Assembly (NCBI GenBank): GCA_008704415.1
Contig: VXIS01000074.1
Span: 1 to 64,000, forward strand
Direction of reading: 5' to 3'
Source: Sphaerosporella brunnea
Lineage: Eukaryota > Ascomycota > Pezizomycetes > Pezizales > Pyronemataceae
Length of the DNA stretch: 64,000 nucleotides
Positions 10,362 to 20,638 of the stretch are shown here, piece by piece. Each line of letters starts with the position of its first letter. Position 1 is the first letter of the stretch. Position numbers and translations under genes: made by a program. Under the pieces are notes generated by a model. That model worked only from the letters and a program-made list of their open reading frames with translations, had not been told where the DNA came from and searched no databases.

Positions 10362-10786
10362 CAGTTGGGGGGACGCCTTTAACCTGTGGGGTTGGGGACA
10401 TTCATCCGGACTTCAAAATTACCAAACACGGAAATTAATTCTGCAATTAAGCTGCCAAGTTGCGAATTATGCGTGCCAATTAGGCATATCAGCCGCATGT
10501 GCGCTTGTCATTTATGGTACTTGTGCCTGCTAGCGCTGTTTTAATTGCCTATTACAGTAGGTTTTGCAGGGGACATCGGGTCTGACCCCCATATAAAATG
10601 CTTTTCTTTGAAAATTAACTGCTCCTCCAAAAATGCCTGGAAAAATGAAAGCTCGTTAATATTCGACAGAAAACCATCCAAAGAGTCGAACAATAACGAG
10701 TTCTTTTGGAAAACACTTTTTTTGCTGGAGGAGATAGCTGTTGAAAATGAGGCTCAAAACCATTCAGTTTAAGGCGTCCCCAACTG
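10362..10786. mobile_element. TA-flanked MITE with CAGTTGGGG termini and long internal inverted repeat
   Basis: The left end reads CAGTTGGGGGGACGCCTTTA and the right end, reverse complemented, CAGTTGGGGACGCCTTAAAC. TA dinucleotides lie immediately outside at 10360-10361 and 10787-10788. The interior (about 10600-10760) is itself a long imperfect inverted repeat: the arm around ACTGCTCCTCCAAAA pairs with TTTTGCTGGAGGAG, and AGCTCGTTAATATTCGAC with GTCGAACAATAACGAG. Most of the 425 bp could fold back on itself. Tc1/mariner-like termini. Confidence 0.7.
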
Positions 10787-11062
10787 TATCGCTATCTAAG
10801 TTCGCTCTGTCATGGTGGGACTCAAGCCTCTGAATGGAATGGAAATGGACACCTAGCGCGGCGTTCCCAGTTGTATGGTGAGGTGTGAGGGCACCGGGGT
10901 GAATGGATTCTGCCTTCGTCCTCGCCTTCGTCCTTGCCTTCGTCTGAAAAAAAGCGGCGATCCTACTTTTGTTTACACACTATTCCGTTTGGACATCTAG
11001 CTTGCTAGTTCCCATTAACTAACCGACCTTTTGAAGTCGACAACTTGATGGAATGGGAATAT

Positions 11063-11202
11063 GGCCGCTCAGACGGGCGTTTTTGACCTGGATATCTGAA
11101 TTTTCAACCGGCTGTTTATCGATGTCTGTAAGCCATTTGACGCTGAAACTGGCCTTAAATCTAGAAACGTCGAAAAAAATATAAACGCCTGTCTGAGCGG
11201 CC
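11063..11202. repeat. 20-bp inverted repeat around GGCCGCTCAGAC
   Basis: GGCCGCTCAGACGGGCGTTT at 11063-11082 is mirrored with one mismatch at 11183-11202, giving a 140-bp hairpin-capable segment. Whether it is a transposon end pair is not clear, because no target duplication was found. Confidence 0.5.
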
Positions 11203-11565
11203 GTAATGGAAGCTAGCGAATGCGCCCACCAATAAACGCCCGATTGCTGCGCGACTAGAAACCCATTTCCATTCACCCTGAGGACCCATAATGACAGACT
11301 CTACTTCACGTAAAATCACGGGGTGCTTTTTTGAGGTGATGCAGGTTCACTATGCTGCCGCGGCGGCGCTTGTCAGAGGCGAAAAGATATTGTGCGAATG
11401 AATGGCGGACACGGACTGGCACTCGAACCCACGGAGTTGGAGGCATCTTGAACTTGAAGATCGGGATATTATGGGGGCATACAGGTCATTTCGCACGAAA
11501 GTTGGGGGCATCTCAATCGTTAACCGAATAATAAAAGACAATATCCTTCATCGCTTAAACAGCCA

Positions 11566-14107
11566 TCACCACCTCGAGCTTGTATCATCAAAGCGTGTAG
11601 TCGCCGTACCCTTGGTGGTTCCCTGATGCACCAGTTCAAATCTCAACACCTGCATACGCACCGAGAAAATCAAATCGTATCAGCCCGGCTCAAGAATAAT
11701 ATCACGCGTGGCTGTACTGACCTCATTCAAAATCGTGAGCTTTAGCTGATATTTTACCTTGCAATAGCTCTTGCCATTTGCCCTGCGCTTTTTTGGTAGA
11801 TCCTCGATCTGAACCGCGGAAAGATCTGAGTGAACGGTGCAGATGCGCTGAACAGCACTCGGATTTTGCCACTTGAAATCTGGTGCGTCGTCGATGTCAC
11901 ACGCCACTAGGTCATCGCTGAAAAGCAGTGATGGTCGCTCGTCCGGGTTCTCTGAGACCTCTAAAGTACGATGGAAGGAGAAGGAGACCGATACTGTGTG
12001 CCCAACCACCTCGTTCTGATCCGAACTGTTCAGAACTTCCAAAGTGGCCAATATTTTTTTAAAGGTGGGGGCACAACTCACCTTTTTGACATACCATGTC
12101 AATTTGTCTTCGACACGCCAGTCATCATTTTTCTCGCACCAATACATGTGATCTTCAAGGCCCTTGCCGGGTTCATAGTGGGTAGTAGATTCGCAGCCGT
12201 AGAAGCGCCGGGAGCGCCGCTCACGGACAATTGATCCATCGAGGCCACGCAAAAGGGCACCCCGTGCCTGAATGGAGGTCAGCTCAGACGAACTTTGGGC
12301 GTTGTATTGTGGCTTACAATGGCCGTTCGCCTATCAGACGCTTTGGTATCAGCACAAACACTCGATACACCATGATGTGGGATTTAACTTACGCATCCAC
12401 TGGCTGGAGAACCTGAATGGTTCTTCCCGTGCCATATCGTGCTTTTTTCAGCCTGCTGTGTAGATATTCCGACGAACCGAATCCTCCGACGAGAAGAATT
12501 GCCTCCACGCCGAAAAGTTAGGTTAGCCCTTGACATTCGGGTGATCAGGAAGATACGCCTTTGTCCCAAGCCAATCCGACAGGTACAAGTATTTACTTAC
12601 CGCCACATTCTGTCCATTGCTCTGGATGCTCCGGACCTGTTTTGTTACCAGATCCTCAATCCGATCCACCACTGGGTCAAAGATCTTCTTCACATCCTCC
12701 CTGTGCAAAGTCAAACTCCGCACTTCGCTCGGTCATGAGTGATCAAAAGGAAACATACTCGCGCATGGTGTGCAAAGAGTACTCGATCCGTTTTTCAGGG
12801 TCATCGGGAACACCTGGTAAAGTGACCTCCAAGACGGTGCTCAATCCGAATCTGAACTTGACTCTCTCTTCCCATGTCCGCATCATTTCCGCCTTTGCAC
12901 GTGGCTAAAACAGCGTCAGAAATACCATGTTTGGAAAATCGCTACAAGGGACAATGGGTTGCAAACATTCATGTTATCAATCACATTGTTTCCCAGCAGC
13001 CGACGGATGTATCGCTCAAAGCGTTCGTCCAAGAATACTGAGCCACACAGATCACCGGTTCCGCTCACGGACTCGTCAAGCCGCAGGGGGTTCAATCCGG
13101 ATATCTTGTATGAAATCAAGTCTCTAAGCACACAACAGTCAGATTGGGCAAGCTCGATGGAGCGGAGGTTACAAACACTGTGCCACCGCCGGCGTCCACG
13201 ATGACAAAGGTATCTCCGCGCTATCCCGAATCAACACTGCAACCTTTTGCTTCTACCAGTATAACTGAGCTTGGAGAGAGGATACCTGCAGATTGTTTGG
13301 TTGTATGGCTTTCACTGTATACGCAGCCGCTGCTTCTGGCTCACTGATCAAATCAAAGCCCTCACGGTGGGCGCCAAACCCAGCCCTTTCTGCGGCCTGT
13401 ATCATGAAGTTCTTGGCTGAGTCGCTCCAGATGGCTGGTACTGTCAGCACATAGGATATTCGGCTGTCCTCCACCCAATCCTTCTGGTAGGTGCGCTTGA
13501 TACTGTCAACCGCCTTCTTGCGGACCGCGGATAGGAAATCTTCAACAACCGCGACAGGTGGTATATGGAACTTCCCAAGTATCTCCGCTGTTTTCAATGC
13601 TGGTGTAATACTGGGAGGCCTAAAGGTGCCCGACCAAGAACCTGCATCCGAACTGCTGGACGATACTGCCATGTCTTGGAACCGCTGAAGCAGAAGCCTA
13701 TTGCCTGGAGATGCTGGAGGTGCCGGAGAGGGTGGCGTTTCCCAGCCACCCAGGGAGGGGGCGAACGACGACCGCCGCGCGACCGGATTCGAATTGCGCT
13801 GTCTAGAGATCGGATTCTCTTGTAACAAAAGTTTGAACCATCGCAGGGGTTCATGCGGAGGTTGTCCCGGGGGAACGGCAGGCGGCGCTTCGTAACCCCA
13901 GCATTTCTGCCTGGTTTGTGGATTTGTGTAGGTGACAACCGTTGGGACTTGGTCAGCCGAGCTGTTTCCCGTCCCCCCGTTTGGCCAGTTCTGAACGAGT
14001 TTTACGGCCTCTGGGCTGGCAGAGTGGGCGAAGGCTACGGAGGTGAAGGTGGTCCCAAAGTCGACTCCTGAGCAGAAGTTAGCCCGCTGAGCATCCATAT
14101 CTTTCAC
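11566..14107 (-). CDS. Hsp70-like (HSPA12-type fungal) ATPase protein
   Basis: Nine exons on the minus strand: 14107-13286, 13220-13177, 13123-12967, 12904-12759, 12715-12601, 12502-12393, 12330-12318, 12267-11722 and 11649-11566. They join in frame into 678 residues. Hsp70/actin-fold nucleotide-binding motifs are in order: GVDFGTT (14-20), DAGGGTVDLISY (about 283-294) and LLVGGFGSSEYL (about 431-442). Exon 7 is only 13 bases and completes RTAIARGALLRGLD. The last intron (11721-11650) removes an in-frame TGA. A Ser/Pro-rich insertion of about 70 residues follows the first lobe (roughly residues 105-175), and there is no EEVD tail, as usual for this fungal family. Canonical chaperone activity is therefore uncertain. 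It faces the coiled-coil gene head to head. Confidence 0.88.
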
Positions 14108-14845
14108 CCATAGAACATACCCACAACAAACTGTGCTTCGCTAGTGCTTTGTCCTGGTTTCGTTGTTGCTCCCATATTTGACGGTCGGATTCTGGGCATG
14201 TGTGGAAAAAAGAGTAGTGTCTATTCACCACTGCAGTTTTTCGAGCGCGGTCCGTTTGATTTTCTATCAACCCACACATTCCTAAACCCCCGCTTTGTGC
14301 CAGGCACCAGCTCGCCGGTTTCCGCTGTTACTCGATTCGCCTGTAACCGCATGTGCGCATGATGCAGGGTGGTAACACTGCAGCGCTGTAAACGAGTTTT
14401 GACAAATGTGGACGCTGAGGATTGGTGCACCTTTCAGCCTCGGGGCTGTGGGGATAACTGTAGACGTCGCTGGTTGCAGATGATCGTCACACAATCCAAT
14501 TAGAACCCCACGATTGCGAGCGCTTGTTTTATCTGCGTACAACCCTCCATGGCAATATTCCGAAATTATCCCGTCAGGCGCACTTCGGTGCGCTCCCCGC
14601 ACCATGTCATGTCGCAAATGAAGGGTATTATCGGTGGGCTTTTTCTGCTAGGCATCCATCCCATGCTCAACCCCACCGAAATGCCTCCTGTTCGATCACT
14701 TCCAACTCGAGTTCGCGATACACTCCGACCTTGGAGTTTGAATTACCTGTGGAGTGGTTATTCGCAAGCATCATCTGAACCTCCACCAACGCCGCCAGCT
14801 AGGCAAAGTACTACTTCCTCCCCAACGTCGCAACACCTCTTCTGA
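14108..14845. other. Shared 5' region between Hsp70-like and coiled-coil genes
   Basis: Divergent intergenic region. An open plus frame (14549-14845, Pro/Ser/Thr-rich near its end) stops at TGA 14843-14845, and the same frame continues open beyond it. It may be the true N-terminus of the coiled-coil protein interrupted by a nonsense change or by an intron I could not place. Confidence 0.4.
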
Positions 14846-16567
14846 TATGACCAGCTGCAGACCACGCCGTTAGACGACATCGCGAGCGCGAACGACCCGG
14901 CCGGAGGCGATACTGTTCCGACCCCGAAATGGTTGAAGTCGGTCACCAGGCCCGAGAGAACTTGAATTTTCCAAGCTGATTTGGCCTCTAGTATCGAAGC
15001 TCCAACCCGGAAGGCCCCCGAGAGCCGCTACCTTCTGCAACACAGCGAGCCCGAGAAACGAAACTGCCCGCAGAGCCGAATGTGGATGAGGAAGCGAAAT
15101 ATTTATTTCGATCGACAGAAGACGCGAAACGCCTGAAACAAGCGGAACAAGCACTTGCTCTTACCGAGACCCATCTCGAAGCGCAACCGCAAGAACATCA
15201 GGATGCAGGGTTGGCGGAAGAAAAGGCCACTCGAAGAGCTCTAGACTCAGTAGAGGGCCAGGAAGCCGGTAAGGACAGAGCTTCTGGAAACCAGCCCCCC
15301 CAGCAAGGCCTTCGGCCCAAAGGGACAGCAACTCGACCGGAAGCCCACGATGTGACCATTCAGATGGATTGTCGTCCAGAGGAGCGCGAGCGCCAAACCG
15401 ACAAGCCACTGCCCACGCGAAAGCACCGAGACTGGGTGATGAGACCACTAAGCCGTCTACAGGAGCAGCGAGACACCAGTGAACACGAGGATAGGAGACA
15501 GGCCCGTCAAACCGAAGACCTAAGGCAGGCGAACATAATCAACAGGCTGAACAACGAAAACGTGATGCTCAAACGGGCTTTGGATGACAAAGATCAACAA
15601 CACGCACTGCAGATTGAACAGCTTTTGAGCGAAAAAGCGCGATTGAAAGAAAAGATCGACGAGCTTCACAATTCCCACGTCCTTTCTCTCAACAGCGTGG
15701 GTACCGGCTTAGAACCCATCAGTGATCAGACCTTCGAGGAGCGCTTCAGGGTCCTCCATGATGACGTTTGTATCCTCTCTATCATCTTTTTTCCAGTGCT
15801 TACGAGTGTAAGGTCAATTTTTGGTGTCGCAAACTATTCAAGAAGGCGGAGGTTCTCCGCCTTGAAGAAATGAACCGAGGATTGCAACGTCTTCTAGAGC
15901 ATAGGCTTTTAGGAACCGAGGGTCTAACGTTCTCCTATTTGTTGGACATGGTATCTTGGGCTTTTATGGAAGAGACCATTCTATCGCGCTGGTTTCCTAC
16001 TTTACCGGCAGATCTCGAGCCTCTTTTCGAGACCGTTGAAGGTCATGTGCGCCAAGGTGGTGAGTGTGCTCATCTTCTTACTCAGGACACGCTTTCTAAA
16101 ATGCACCAGATCTTTCAACTACAAAAGAGAGGAGTTCGTACTGGGGAGCCTACACGAAATCCCTCCTGTTCCAAGATCCAGGCGCGAAAGATAAATTGAA
16201 AAACATCTCCCGCCTAGCTTCCGGACTTCTCAATCGACTTATCGACGTTCAAAAGACATCAAAGGCCATTTACTATGAGGATATTTATGCAAAAATGGAG
16301 GCTTCCCTCATCGATGCGAGATTCCTAGCTGCCGACCTCAAGTGCCAACGTGGATATTACGAAATTGATAGCGCTATTCGGGCCGGTGACCCATATGATG
16401 AACAGCGAATGGCAGATGTCACATGCACGGTGGAGGCGGGTGAAAGCGGGACTGTAAGTGCGATCCTTTCGAAGGGATGGGTGAAGCGGCCCTTCAGGGG
16501 CGCGAAGGTGGAAGCTGTAATCTGCAAGGCGCGGGTTTTGGTTGTTCCAAACGCAAGGCACCGCTGA
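14846..16567 (+). CDS. Coiled-coil protein of unknown function (5' end unresolved)
   Basis: Four exon segments on the plus strand: 14846-14941, 14992-15765, 15807-16059 and 16110-16567. They are separated by introns of 50, 41 and 50 bases, all GT..AG, and join in frame to the stop at 16567. The middle is strongly charged and helix-forming (RLKQAEQALALTE, NRLNNENVMLKRALDDKDQQ), a likely coiled coil. The C-terminal third is folded-looking, with FEERFRVLHDD before the second intron and LLDMVSWAFMEETI after it. I recognise the layout as a common fungal hypothetical protein but know no function. No ATG exists in the first segment; the start may lie upstream (see 14108-14845). Confidence 0.65.
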
Positions 16568-16704
16568 ATAAGGTTTTTGGGATAGCAATGATTCTACCTG
16601 TTTGGCAACTTTTAATGTGCAGAAAACATGGTCTGGTGTGACTGTGCACGCGCTGAAGCAAGTGACCTTTCCACACATTTGCGTTACATACAGCTCTTTT
16701 TTAC

Positions 16705-17312
16705 TAGTGATGGAAACGAGCCCACTCGAGTCGAGCCGAGGGGTACGCTCGAGCAGGCTCTGCTCGAAGAGGCCGGAGGCTCGTCAAGCCGAGTCGAGCC
16801 TGTAAAGCTCGAGCTTTCGCTCGAGCGGCCATACGATTTCCGATGCGCGAACCGGCAGACAAGGAGGATGTCAAAAACGGTCCGATTCTCGGAGCCTCTA
16901 TATATTCAATACTGATATACTAGTACTCTAACCCGAATCGCGGCGCGCGCGGTTCCTCCGCTTGTCATAAGGCCTGGCGCGCGCCCTCTGCCGGTGCCAG
17001 TGCGTCTCTGTTGCTCGCGGCAGCATCTTCAGGTTGCGCGGGTTGGGCCTCTAAGCCATAGAGTTCCCAATCGTCAACGGTTTTCTGATTGAGCCCACTT
17101 TTGAGCAGTAGAACCGCACTGCTGGATTGCTTAAGGAGACGGTTTCGCTTCTTGGTTATCACGTCTATGGAATTCGAAAAGCTTGAGCTAAAACTCGGCT
17201 CGTGGGGCAACAGGATCGAGCCTGCTCGGCTCCCCAGTGGGTACGGCTCTGCTCTGCTCGGCTTGATGCTCGAGCTTTTTGCTCGAGCCGACTCGGCTCG
17301 TTTCCATCACTA
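16705..17312 (-). mobile_element. Non-autonomous hAT element (internal deletion derivative)
   Basis: Perfect 18-bp terminal inverted repeats TAGTGATGGAAACGAGCC, flanked on both sides by the identical 8-bp target duplication TTTTTTAC (16697-16704 and 17313-17320). The termini differ by one base from the hAT-2 end at 6940, and the GCTCGAGC subterminal motifs are shared. On the minus strand a short frame (about 17165-16965) includes KKRNRLLKQSS and LLKSGLNQKTVDDW. This resembles the extreme C-terminus of fungal hAT transposases, as if the middle of an autonomous copy had been deleted. Confidence 0.9.
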
Positions 17313-17507
17313 TTTTTTACTCTATGAGGCGCCAAATTCATGCCGAACTCGCGAGGACCGGTAAGCAACAGCATCGAAGTGTAGGTATCGTGGACTCGGG
17401 TATCTACTCTACACTCACCATATGTGCAAGCAGAAAACCGTACCCTCATACCTGCCCATTTTTAACCCGGTAACCATGAAGTAATTTCAAGTGCCCCAAA
17501 AACAAAA

Positions 17508-17626
17508 GACTACAGCACGAGGGATTCCCATGTGGTCACCCACCATAGTACTGACCTCGCGATACACTGCTTAACTAGGGCTGAGCGGACGGGAAGCCGT
17601 GCGTTCAGTGTTCTATGACCGTAGCC
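17508..17626 (-). rRNA. 5S ribosomal RNA
   Basis: A full-length (about 119 nt) 5S rRNA on the minus strand. The 5' part is GGCTACGGTCATAGAACAC, followed by GCTTCCCGTCCGCTCAGCC, GTTAAGCAG, the GGTCAGTACTATGGTGGGTGAC internal-promoter region and GGGAATCCC, ending GTGCTGTAGTC before a TTTT RNA polymerase III terminator at 17504-17507. Single dispersed 5S genes are normal in Pezizomycotina. Borders are accurate to a few bases. It lies just outside the target duplication of the hAT derivative. Confidence 0.9.
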
Positions 17627-17776
17627 GACAGCGTGTGGATCAGTGGTCTTGTATTAGATTAGATCTCATCGGTAAAGGTTCAGTTTTCTTTCGTTCACCT
17701 TGTCAAGCCACCACCATGGTTGATGCCCGCACCTTATGACTTTATGATTGATCGGCACTTTATTTGACACGCGCAA

Positions 17777-18184
17777 ATGCCGTCAGTATTGACAAGTTTG
17801 AAAGTACGGGCCACCCCTTTAGTACTCTCGGGGATGCACCTCGTTAAGGAGTGTGATCGGTGGGCTCACCCTTTGGCGCTCGGTGGAGGAGGTCTCGGGT
17901 TGGAAGCACTTCCGGTGGCGGCCGGTAGTGAGGTTGTTCCGGGGAGAGAGGGCCATCCTTCGCTGTCCTGCAGTTTCTACGAAATACCAAGGTTGGCCGA
18001 GTTGTGGCGGTGGCTCCTAAAGAGAAGTAGAGAGGCAGTGGCCGGGGCCTTTTTGGCCAAAGCAATTTTTGTGTATTGGGCCTTTGTCTTTTTCACTTTG
18101 GTACTGAGGTGGCCGCAGTTGATGCATGAGATAATATCAAAAAGGCGGCCGGCAGGCGAGGATGAGCGGAGATATTTTAGCTAG
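17777..18184 (+). CDS. Possible small protein, unrecognised
   Basis: An open frame of 135 residues, GC-richer than its flanks, with a Gly/Ala-rich middle and one hydrophobic segment near residues 95-112 (AIFVYWAFVFFTLVL) that could be a membrane helix. No family was recognised, no intron evidence and no homologue in the window. It could be chance coding in GC-rich DNA. Confidence 0.25.
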   Translation: MPSVLTSLKVRATPLVLSGMHLVKECDRWAHPLALGGGGLGLEALPVAAGSEVVPGREGHPSLSCSFYEIPRLAELWRWLLKRSREAVAGAFLAKAIFVYWAFVFFTLVLRWPQLMHEIISKRRPAGEDERRYFS

Positions 18185-18477
18185 GCGGCGTGCGGGCATT
18201 AAACCTGATTACACACACTCACACACTCTCTCGGGAGATAATATAGAAACTGGCCCCTTGCAGACCTTCAAAACCTCGACTTAGCAGAAAAAACTTCTGG
18301 AGTTAAGTCGGACCCGGCCCGTGCTTACGCTTCATTGGGTTAAACTGTGTCACTCTCGTGCGTCAAAATCCAGCAGGTAAAAGCGCAAGCAAATCTACCC
18401 GGTGCATGGTGTGATGATTTAGCGAGTGACGTGTTGTGAAGGCACGTGGGAATGTTGACCAACTCGCACGGGCTTTT
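18185..18477. other. Intergenic, no recognised feature
   Basis: Contains an ACACACTCACACACTC low-complexity run (about 18210-18227). Nothing else recognised. Confidence 0.4.
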
Positions 18478-18994
18478 GGTTTAATCATAATGTATTCGGC
18501 CGCTTGAGGCCATGACATAGATACCATAGAATCATCGCTGCCCCTAGGCTCAGGGTCCTACTGCGGGGTCTGCTTCTCCAAAGGAAATAAACCAAGGAAA
18601 TCCGCACTCAGTATGTATCGCACCAAAGAAATTCGTGGAGAAGACAAAAGAGAAAGGACAAAGGAAAGAGAGAGGATCGATCAGAACATATTTAGCCCTT
18701 GTCAGGCCACTTTCCCACGTGAGTGCTGCCTATAAAAGCCAATACTGCCTCCGTACAACGTTAGTCAGACAACAGGACCTTGATCGGCGTATTCATCCGT
18801 CGTCTCTTCTTTCCCTCCTTGGTGGCGTCTGCCACTGCCTTCCGCAGTACCGCCTGCTCTTCGCCAGCGGGCGCAGAACTTGAAGAGGCGCTCTCTCGTC
18901 TGGACTGGTCTGCCTGGGCAGAACCAGACTCGCACGGGCTTACTGCATATTGTGGTTTAACTGCATATTGTTTGTTGGCACAGTCACACGTCAT
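18478..18994 (-). mobile_element. 5'-truncated LINE (non-LTR) fragment, copy B
   Basis: The minus-strand 3' tail carries the ATGGCC..GGCCGAATACA motif and TGATTAAA, shared with copies at 36361-36406 and 36657-36700. Upstream is the decayed C-terminus of the reverse-transcriptase protein. LFKFCARW and EEQAVLRKAVADATKEG match copy A (LFKFCKRW, NEQRVLWREVSEATKEK) but are in different frames, so at least one frameshift is present. Inactive. Confidence 0.7.
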
Positions 18995-19892
18995 GACTCG
19001 ATGGAGTAGTGACGCCGCGCGCTGGTCGCAGGATGTTCATTCATTATTGTTCCATTATTACGAGAGGCAAGCTACCGGTGATGGCAGCATTATTACTTCA
19101 GGCTCGGCTATCACTGGCCCATCGTAACTGACTGATTAGCGTCAGTCGTTACCTTTCACCTATGCCTCGGTGAGTGATCTTTTGTGATAACCCGCCTTTG
19201 TGGTTCGCGATATGATTAGAATATCTACGTCTTCACGGGATCCCTTTGTCCAGTCCAGATAACCTCGTTCTAATCGATAATATCTTCCAGCTCCAATGCT
19301 TTTATCCCCTTCTCGATCATTACGACTACATACGTGTTCTTCCACGAAAGTTTTGTTATGTAAGGGATAAACAACCCCTACTCTTCATAACCTCACCGGC
19401 CGTGCACGGCGGCCATAGAGAAGGCTATACTGTAGGTGCTTAAGCGGCCATGGCCAGGGTCAATCTGCACCCCGAACTGCGCGTCTGGGGTCATCTGCAT
19501 CTATAAAATTTGATGCGAGGTTAACATATAGTCTGGCGCTTTGGGTGTTTTTGCAAAACCCATAGAATCGGGCATCCGCATTGACCGCTGGCGACCTGTA
19601 TCGGAGTACATACGTCGCCTTCATGTTAGAATGTTGATGGCCTGCTCTTAAGATAAACCTCGCTACCGGTGATACATCAAGGAAGGAATGGTGTTCGTTG
19701 TGGACATAGGGGTTGACGAACCTCCTTGTAACGAACAAGGGTGAACGCACGGTGGGGACTGGCAATGCGGAAACATCGCATGTCAGACCGCAGGTCACCC
19801 CCACCTGTGGCCGAACTCCACGACACCCCACGGGTTTCGCACATCGGCGGGATACACTCCCACGAGTTTCGAAGAGGGAATGCGGATCTGCG
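18995..19892. other. Intergenic, no supported gene
   Basis: The longest frame (19460-19831, minus, 123 codons) shows no recognisable domain, and overlapping frames exist on the other strand. I do not call a gene. Confidence 0.4.
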
Positions 19893-19996
19893 TACAGTCG
19901 ACTCTCACTATAAGAATACGGTCGGGACCGCTGGGGCGTATTCTTATGGGGAGGTTAGTCCTATATACGATATTCTTATAGGGAGAGTCCACTGTA
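19893..19996. mobile_element. 100-bp TA-flanked MITE (pogo/mariner type)
   Basis: The left end reads TACAGTCGACTCTCACTATA and the right end, reverse complemented, TACAGTGGACTCTCCCTATA; the repeats continue through AGAATA. TA lies at both borders (19893-19894 and 19995-19996), leaving a 100-bp core. Too short to code; a mobilisable remnant of a TA-targeting transposon family. Confidence 0.72.
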
Positions 19997-20638
19997 CACG
20001 TCTCTGGTGCGGCTATCTGCGAGCGACGAACAAAATTCGTACATAGAATACTTCTCAAAGAGCAATTTCAAGGATTTCAAGTTCTATGTAGTTATCTACA
20101 GAGGTGGGCATGGTACGTTTTCGACATGCAGGGAGCTAGCGATTCGGCTTGCAGACCACCTACTGTATCTACATCCTCAGGGTTTATCGCGCGGCAATGA
20201 ACTGCCGAACTCAATGTTGTCACGAATATGTACGATTGGCAGCGGGCGGGCGGAAAATCAGAAAATCGCCGACCCACTCGGAATATGTTTCATCTACTGC
20301 ACAGCTTCGCACCATCGAATCTTTGGGCTTGTTTCCCTGGACAGCAGTTGCTTTTTGCGCGGCAGAACTCGGAATCAGAACCGTTTCTTGGCATGTTGCG
20401 ATCGAGTGCGAGTACCAAGTGGTGATCGCATCCAATTCCAGTCTTGACCGCCACGACCGAGCAAAAGTCTGAAGTCGTCCAAAAGTAAAATTCGTGGGGT
20501 ATATATACGTAAAAAGGTAATGATACATGAGTACATAGTCTAACGGTAACGAACGAAAGAAGAGAACTAAAAAGTAGCCAAGATCGGTTAATAGTAACTC
20601 CCCAGGAACAAGAATGTACGCCCAAGAATTGCGAACTT

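Noticed and set aside
11405..11480. Possible minus-strand tRNA around CGTGGGTTCGAGTGCC
   Set aside because: The invariant C closing the T loop is absent and no cloverleaf could be formed. The position is also the 3' flank of the Hsp70-like gene.
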